Below are positions 59,422 to 64,000 of a stretch of 64,000 nt of DNA, piece after piece. Each line of letters starts with the position of its first letter. The stretch's first letter is position 1. This DNA is from Agreia pratensis (GTDB lineage Bacteria; Actinomycetota; Actinomycetes; Actinomycetales; Microbacteriaceae). The stretch is from assembly GCF_900177685.1 (NCBI RefSeq), contig NZ_FXAY01000001.1:372001-436000 (forward strand). The letters are read 5' to 3'. Below the pieces are notes generated by a model. It had not been told where the DNA came from. It ran no database searches and saw only the letters and a program-made list of their open reading frames with translations. The position numbers and the translations under genes are program-made.

Positions 59422-61194
59422 ATGCCGCGCATCACCAAGGTACTCATAGCCAACAGAGGCGAGATCGCAGTCCGGGTCATCCGGGCCGCCAAAGACTCCG
59501 GAATCGGATCGGTCGCCATCTACGCCGATCAAGATCGAGACGCTCTGCACGCCCAGCTCGCCGATGAGGCGTACGCCCTCGAGGGCACCACGAGTGCCGA
59601 GACCTATCTCGTCATTCCGAAGATCCTCTCGATCGCGCGGCGAAGCGGCGCAGATGCCATTCACCCCGGTTACGGGTTCCTCGCCGAGAACGCCGCCTTC
59701 GCGCAGGCGGTCATCGACGCGGGCCTGGTGTGGATCGGTCCTTCGCCCGCCGCCATCGCGAAGCTCGGCGACAAGGTCTCCGCACGCCATGTGGCCGAGA
59801 AGGTCGGCGCGCCCCTCGCGCCCGGCACCCTCGACCCCGTCAGCGGCGCAGACGAGGTGCTCGCTTTCGTCGCACAGCACGGCCTCCCCGTCGCCATCAA
59901 GGCGGCCTTCGGCGGCGGTGGCCGCGGTCTCAAGATCGCCTATACCGAAGACGAAGTGGCCTCGCAGTTCGAGTCGGCCACCCGCGAGGCGATCACCGCC
60001 TTCGGTCGTGGTGAGTGCTTCGTCGAGAAGTACCTCGACAAGCCCCGGCACGTCGAGACCCAGTGCCTCGCAGACGCGCACGGCAACGTCGTCGTCGTAT
60101 CGACCCGTGACTGCTCGCTGCAGCGTCGCCACCAGAAGCTCGTCGAGGAGGCCCCGGCCCCGTTCCTCACCGACGCCCAGAACGCCGAGCTGTATCGCGC
60201 ATCCAAAGCCATTCTCAAAGAGGTCGGCTATGTGGGCGCCGGCACCTGCGAGTTCCTGGTCGCTGCCGACGGAACGGTGTCGTTCCTCGAGGTGAACACC
60301 CGTCTGCAGGTCGAGCACCCCGTGTCAGAAGAGGTCACCGGCATCGACCTCGTGCGCGAGCAGTTCCGTCTCGCCGAGGGGGGCGTTCTCGACTATGACG
60401 ACCCCGCGCCCCGCGGCCACTCCTTCGAGTTCCGCATCAACGGTGAAGACGCCGGTCGCGGATTCCTGCCGAGCCCGGGCCCCATCCACACGTTCAACGC
60501 CCCGGGCGGCCCCGGCGTGCGCATCGACACGGGCATCAGGGCCGGCGACGTCATCTCAGGCTCGTTCGACTCGCTTCTTGCCAAGCTCATCGTCACCGGC
60601 AGCTCTCGTGAAGACGCTCTCGAGCGCTCGCGTCGCGCACTCGACGAATTCGAGGTGCACGGCCTGCCGACCGTACTGCCATTCCACCGGTCGATCGTGC
60701 GCGATCCCGCGTTCGCGCCGGCGGATGGCCAGCCGTTCACCATCTTCACCCGGTGGATCGAGACGGAGTATGTGAACGACATCGAGGCCTGGTCGGGCGA
60801 GCTCGAGGAGTCCGCTCCCGCGGCCGAGCGCACGACCGTGGTGCTCGAGGTCGATGGCAAGCGCGTCACCGTTGCGATGCCTGCCAGCTTCGGAGGCAGC
60901 TCCTCGACCGCGCGTGCGGCAACCTCCGGCTCCGCGCCGAAGCGCCGCGGTTCGGCTGCAGGATTCTCGTCAGCGACGGGCAACTCGGTCAAGGCTCCCA
61001 TGCAGGCCACCATCGTCAAGATCGCCGTCGCCGAGGGCGATGCGGTCGTCAAGGGCGATCTCGTGCTCGTGCTCGAGGCCATGAAGATGGAGCAGCCCAT
61101 CGCCGCTCACAAAGACGGCACGATCGCGAACATCGCAGCCACGGTCGGCGCCACGGTGTCGTCGGGCACCGTGCTGCTCGACATCGCCGACTAG
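59422..61194 (+). CDS. Acyl-CoA carboxylase alpha subunit (biotin carboxylase + BCCP)
   Basis: A 590-residue two-domain subunit. Biotin carboxylase: [37 protein letters not shown]-grasp loop [49 protein letters not shown] (metal and bicarbonate residues), and [20 protein letters not shown] linker of Ala/Ser precedes the BCCP domain with [10 protein letters not shown], where Lys555 is biotinylated by BirA. It supplies carboxybiotin to the beta subunit encoded at 47515. ATG 59422 has TAGGCT nine bases ahead and no strong ribosome site, so the message may be leaderless. Confidence 0.95.
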   Translation: MPRITKVLIANRGEIAVRVIRAAKDSGIGSVAIYADQDRDALHAQLADEAYALEGTTSAETYLVIPKILSIARRSGADAIHPGYGFLAENAAFAQAVIDAGLVWIGPSPAAIAKLGDKVSARHVAEKVGAPLAPGTLDPVSGADEVLAFVAQHGLPVAIKAAFGGGGRGLKIAYTEDEVASQFESATREAITAFGRGECFVEKYLDKPRHVETQCLADAHGNVVVVSTRDCSLQRRHQKLVEEAPAPFLTDAQNAELYRASKAILKEVGYVGAGTCEFLVAADGTVSFLEVNTRLQVEHPVSEEVTGIDLVREQFRLAEGGVLDYDDPAPRGHSFEFRINGEDAGRGFLPSPGPIHTFNAPGGPGVRIDTGIRAGDVISGSFDSLLAKLIVTGSSREDALERSRRALDEFEVHGLPTVLPFHRSIVRDPAFAPADGQPFTIFTRWIETEYVNDIEAWSGELEESAPAAERTTVVLEVDGKRVTVAMPASFGGSSSTARAATSGSAPKRRGSAAGFSSATGNSVKAPMQATIVKIAVAEGDAVVKGDLVLVLEAMKMEQPIAAHKDGTIANIAATVGATVSSGTVLLDIAD

Positions 61195-61219
61195 GTAGAG
61201 CCCTTCCGCACCCTTCACA

Positions 61220-61290
61220 GATGAGGAAAGCGCTCGTCGCGGCCGCATGTCGCACCGGAAACGGCGGCGTGCCGCGAGTTTTTCCTCATC
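61220..61290. terminator. Long imperfect hairpin between two convergent genes
   Basis: GATGAGGAAA (61220-61229) is the exact complement of TTTCCTCATC (61281-61290); inside it, CTCG-T-CGCGGC can pair with GCCGCGAG with one bulge. The T-run GTTTTTCC lies in the right arm. Placed between the stops of the carboxylase and lpdA genes, it probably ends transcription from both sides. Confidence 0.6.
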
Positions 61291-61309
61291 CGCGACCGGA
61301 CGCGAACCG

Positions 61310-62746
61310 CTAGAGAACGATGTGCATCGCGCGGGCCGCATCGGAGATGCTGCCCGAGAGCGACGGGTACACGCTGAACGCGCGCGAGACCGCATCGACG
61401 GTGAGGCGGTGCTCTACCGCCAAGGCGATCGGAAAGATCAGTTCCGACGCGTTGGGAGCGACGACGACTCCGCCGATGACGGTGCCCGAGCCGGTGCGGG
61501 CGAAGAGCTTCACGAAGCCCTCTTTGATGCCCATCATCTTGGCTCGGGGGTTCTCCGACAGGGGCAGCTTGTAGATGTCGCCCTGCGCGATGCCCTCTTC
61601 GATCTGACGCTGGGTCCAGCCGACGGTGGCGATCTGCGGCTGGGTGAAGATGTTCGACGACACATTGCGTAGCTCGGTGGGGTTCACCGCATCTCCCATG
61701 GCGTGGAACACGGCCGTGCGGCCCTGCATCGAGGCGACGGATGCCAGCGGTAGGAAGGTCGTGCAGTCGCCGGCCGCGTAGATCGACGGCATCGACGTGC
61801 GGGCAACCCTGTTGACGCGGATGTGACCGGACTCTGTGAGCTGCACGCCGGCCTCGGCAAGCCCGATGCCTTCGGTGTTCGGGATCGAGCCGACGGCCAT
61901 GAGGCAGTGGCTGCCCTCGACGGTGCGGCCATCCGAGAGGGTCGCGATGACGCCCTTGTCGGTGCGCACGACGGAATCGGCGCGTGACTTCGAGAGCACG
62001 GTCATGCCGTTGCGTTTGAACACGTTCTCGATCACCGCGGCCGCGTCGGCGTCTTCGCCGGGCAGAACCTGGTCACGGCTCGAGATGAGCGTGACCTTCG
62101 AACCGAGCGCGGTGTACGCCGAGGCGAACTCGGCCCCGGTGACGCCCGATCCGACCACGATGAGGTGCTCGGGAACCGTCTTCAGCGTATACAGCTGAGT
62201 CCAGGTGAAGATGCGTTCTCCGTCGGGAACCGCGGAGTCGAGGATTCGGGGGCTCGCTCCGACTGAGACGACGATGGTGTCGGCCTCGATCTCGTCGAAG
62301 TCCGTACCCTCTTCGCCCTTCGAGGTCGAGACGATCACCGAGTTGGGTCCGTCGAGGCGGCCCTCGCCGGTGACGACGCGCACGCCCGAACGGATGAGGC
62401 TGGATTTCATGTCTTCGGACTGCTGCCGTGCAAGGCCGAGGAGTCGCTTGTTCACCGCGGCGAGGTTGACGGCGATCTCGGGGCGCACCGGCTTGCCCGT
62501 GCCGCCGCGAGTGAAGAACTGCACACCGAGATCGGCGGCCTCGCCGATCGCGTTCGTTGCCTCGGCCGTGGCGATCAGCGTCTTCGATGGCACGACATCG
62601 GTCAGCACGGCGGAGCCGCCCACGCCGACCCGCTCGATCAATGTGACATCAGCACCGAGCTGAGCTCCCGCAATAGCGGCGTCATACCCGCCCGGACCGC
62701 CGCCGAGGACGGCGATTCTCTGCTTGCGCTCGAACTCATAGACCAT
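61310..62746 (-). CDS. lpdA: LpdA-type NAD(P)H-quinone reductase lacking the disulphide cysteines
   Basis: A 478-residue flavoprotein with the dihydrolipoamide dehydrogenase fold. FAD loop VLGGGPGGYDAAIAGAQLG, NAD loop VVGSGVTGAEFASAYTALGS, and YAAGDCT are present. The redox pair, normally C-x4-C, is replaced by Ala46 and Val51 in GGSAVLTDVVPSK, and the C-terminal His-Glu pair by Tyr460 and Gly465 in VYPSLSGS. Known M. tuberculosis LpdA likewise lacks lipoamide activity and reduces quinones, so this role is favoured. ATG 62746 is used; ATG 62755 is an alternative. It is convergent with the carboxylase gene and divergent from punA. Confidence 0.9.
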   Translation of the reverse strand: MVYEFERKQRIAVLGGGPGGYDAAIAGAQLGADVTLIERVGVGGSAVLTDVVPSKTLIATAEATNAIGEAADLGVQFFTRGGTGKPVRPEIAVNLAAVNKRLLGLARQQSEDMKSSLIRSGVRVVTGEGRLDGPNSVIVSTSKGEEGTDFDEIEADTIVVSVGASPRILDSAVPDGERIFTWTQLYTLKTVPEHLIVVGSGVTGAEFASAYTALGSKVTLISSRDQVLPGEDADAAAVIENVFKRNGMTVLSKSRADSVVRTDKGVIATLSDGRTVEGSHCLMAVGSIPNTEGIGLAEAGVQLTESGHIRVNRVARTSMPSIYAAGDCTTFLPLASVASMQGRTAVFHAMGDAVNPTELRNVSSNIFTQPQIATVGWTQRQIEEGIAQGDIYKLPLSENPRAKMMGIKEGFVKLFARTGSGTVIGGVVVAPNASELIFPIALAVEHRLTVDAVSRAFSVYPSLSGSISDAARAMHIVL

Positions 62747-62843
62747 GACGGCCATTCTCCCGTGTCGCGCGGGCCACCGCCAAACCCACGCCCCGCGTAT
62801 CGGCCTTCCGCCGGTGAACACCGCGTTAATCTAAGGTGGTTCA

Positions 62844-63677
62844 ATGCTCACCACGACAGCCAATCCCCTCGATTCCTCCGACGCCGATCCCTTCGAGATC
62901 GCCCGCGAGGCGGCAGCTCAGATCGCCGAGAAGACAGGGGTCGCGCATCACGACATCGCCTTGACCCTCGGCAGCGGCTGGGGCAAGGCCGCAGACCTCA
63001 TCGGCGAGACCATCGCCACCGTGGATGCGACGGAGATCGTCGGCTTCTCGGCCTCGGCCGTTCCCGGGCACGGCGGCACGCTCCGCTCGATCGCGCTTCC
63101 CAACGGAAAGCACGCCCTCGTGATCGGCGCGCGCACCCACTACTACGAGAACCACGGCGTGCGCCGCGTCGTGCACAGTGTGCGCACCGCCGCAGCCACG
63201 GGCGCCACGACCATGATCCTCACGAACGGGGCCGGCGGCATCCGTGAAACCTGGACCCCGGGAACGCCCGTTCTCATCAGCGACCACATCAATCTCACGG
63301 CGGATTCACCCCTCGAGGGCGCCACGTTCATCGACCTGACCGATCTGTACTCGAGCCGCCTGCGCGACATCGCCCGCACGGTCGACGCCGACCTCGACGA
63401 GGGCGTCTACGTGCAGTTCCGAGGCCCGCACTACGAGACACCGGCCGAGGTGCAGATGGCGAAGGCGATCGGCGGCCACATCGTGGGCATGTCGACAGCG
63501 CTCGAAGCCATCGCCGCCCGACAGGCCGGCATGGAGATCCTCGGCATGTCTCTCATCACGAACCTCGCCGCCGGCATTCAGAAGACCCCGCTGAGCCACG
63601 AAGAGGTCATCGAGGCCGGCCGCAACGCCGAGGGCAGGATCGGCTCGCTGCTCGCCCGTATCGTGGGTGAGCTGTGA
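62844..63677 (+). CDS. punA: Purine-nucleoside phosphorylase
   Basis: A 277-residue trimeric-type phosphorylase that splits inosine and guanosine with phosphate in purine salvage. LTLGSGWGKAADLI is the phosphate loop; VPGHGGTLRS and RTHYYENHGVRRVVHSVRTA are family blocks, as are LTNGAGGI, QFRGPHYETPAEVQMAKAIG with the conserved Glu, and GMSTALEAIAARQAGMEILG. ATG 62844 is preceded by AAGGTGG at five bases. The stop overlaps the mutase start as GTGA, linking salvage-derived ribose-1-phosphate to the next enzyme. Confidence 0.93.
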   Translation: MLTTTANPLDSSDADPFEIAREAAAQIAEKTGVAHHDIALTLGSGWGKAADLIGETIATVDATEIVGFSASAVPGHGGTLRSIALPNGKHALVIGARTHYYENHGVRRVVHSVRTAAATGATTMILTNGAGGIRETWTPGTPVLISDHINLTADSPLEGATFIDLTDLYSSRLRDIARTVDADLDEGVYVQFRGPHYETPAEVQMAKAIGGHIVGMSTALEAIAARQAGMEILGMSLITNLAAGIQKTPLSHEEVIEAGRNAEGRIGSLLARIVGEL

Positions 63678-64000
63678 TCGATTCCGACCTGTTCGAGGCT
63701 GCCCGCGCGTGGCTTGCACAGGACCCCGACGACGAGACGCGCTCCGAGCTGTCGGCTCTGATCGAGGCCGCCGGCTCGGGTGACACATCGGCCCTCGACG
63801 ATCTGCGCGATCGCTTCGAGACGCGTCTCGCTTTCGGCACCGCCGGACTCCGAGGCGAGATCGCCGCGGGGCCCAACCGTATGAATCGCGTGCTGGTCTC
63901 ACAGGCCGCTGCAGGTCTCGCCGCCTACCTGATCGAGCGCGCGGTCGACGGTGACCCCACGAGCATCGTGATCGGATACGACGGGCGCAAGAACTCGGCC
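63674..64000 (+). CDS. Phospho-sugar mutase, 3' end cut by window
   Basis: The first 109 residues of an alpha-D-phosphohexomutase family protein. After a helical lead (ARAWLAQDPDDETRSELSAL) comes RFETRLAFGTAGLRGEIAAG with PNRMNR, the characteristic first-domain block, and VIGYDGRKNSA at the edge. The catalytic phosphoserine loop lies beyond the window. GTG 63674 overlaps the punA stop (GTGA). Given this coupling, interconversion of ribose-1-phosphate and ribose-5-phosphate is a fair guess; phosphomannomutase or phosphoglucomutase activity is also possible. Confidence 0.88.
   Translation, partial: MIDSDLFEAARAWLAQDPDDETRSELSALIEAAGSGDTSALDDLRDRFETRLAFGTAGLRGEIAAGPNRMNRVLVSQAAAGLAAYLIERAVDGDPTSIVIGYDGRKNSA

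Noticed and set aside
1-64000. CRISPR arrays, insertion sequences, phage genes, rRNA and tRNA genes
   Set aside because: No regularly spaced repeats, transposase or integrase motifs, phage structural proteins or recognisable stable RNA genes were seen while reading both strands; a covariance-model search could still find a divergent RNA.

Overview
The window is high-GC DNA with closely packed genes, many GTG starts and 4-base start/stop overlaps. It comes from an actinobacterium, most likely of the family Microbacteriaceae. The best evidence is the right-hand third: a birA - PH-domain protein - purK - purE operon divergent from an acyl-CoA carboxylase beta gene (pccB), then the small epsilon subunit, maf, a biotin carboxylase/BCCP alpha subunit, a cysteine-less LpdA-type quinone reductase, purine nucleoside phosphorylase and a phospho-sugar mutase. 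The genus cannot be told from the sequence alone.

Positions 1 to about 43.9 kb are a large cell-surface glycopolymer locus in many short, alternating operons. It holds about 18 glycosyltransferases of several folds (GT2, GT4 including WsaF/rhamnosyltransferase-like enzymes, a PIG-V-like GT-C enzyme, an RgpF-WbsX fusion and a three-module GT2-GT2-GT4 enzyme). It also has two tandem O-antigen ligase/polymerase-type proteins (the first cut by the window edge), a GtrA-like protein, three DUF2142 membrane proteins, a DUF2304 protein, a nucleotide-sugar dehydrogenase and two NAD-dependent epimerases. Activated sugar supply is represented by rfbA (dTDP-glucose synthesis) and wecE (dTDP-4-amino-4,6-dideoxyhexose transaminase). 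Two export routes are visible, a Wzm/Wzt ABC transporter (15.5-17.7 kb) and a Wzx-like flippase (37.9-39.2 kb), so probably more than one polymer is made. A LytR-CpsA-Psr ligase at the right end could attach a polymer to peptidoglycan. In the middle lie a secreted protein with four GW/DPD repeats and a translationally coupled lipoprotein (7.8-10.4 kb). No rmlB, rmlC or rmlD is present, so the dTDP-sugar pathway must be completed elsewhere.

From 42.6 to 47.4 kb a six-gene leftward operon runs birA, PH-domain protein, a 68-residue unknown, purK, purE, LCP ligase. From 47.5 kb onward the acyl-CoA carboxylase genes pccB, accE and alpha subunit all point right, but they are separated by unrelated genes: an SDR oxidoreductase, an orphan AbiEi-like/nuclease-like protein, an MprF-like aminoacyl-phosphatidylglycerol synthase, a three-gene two-component operon (response regulator, histidine kinase, kinase-like protein without visible ATP-binding motifs), an RNA m5U methyltransferase and maf.

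No tRNA, rRNA, CRISPR array, transposase, integrase or phage gene was recognised. Strong inverted repeats occur at 50.05, 54.17, 54.22 and 61.22 kb. Observations most worth following are the GW-repeat protein/lipoprotein pair, the orphan AbiEi-like gene, the degenerate partner of the histidine kinase, the rhomboid-like front end of the MprF-like protein, the structured intergenic region at 54.0-54.26 kb and the unusual multi-module glycosyltransferases.
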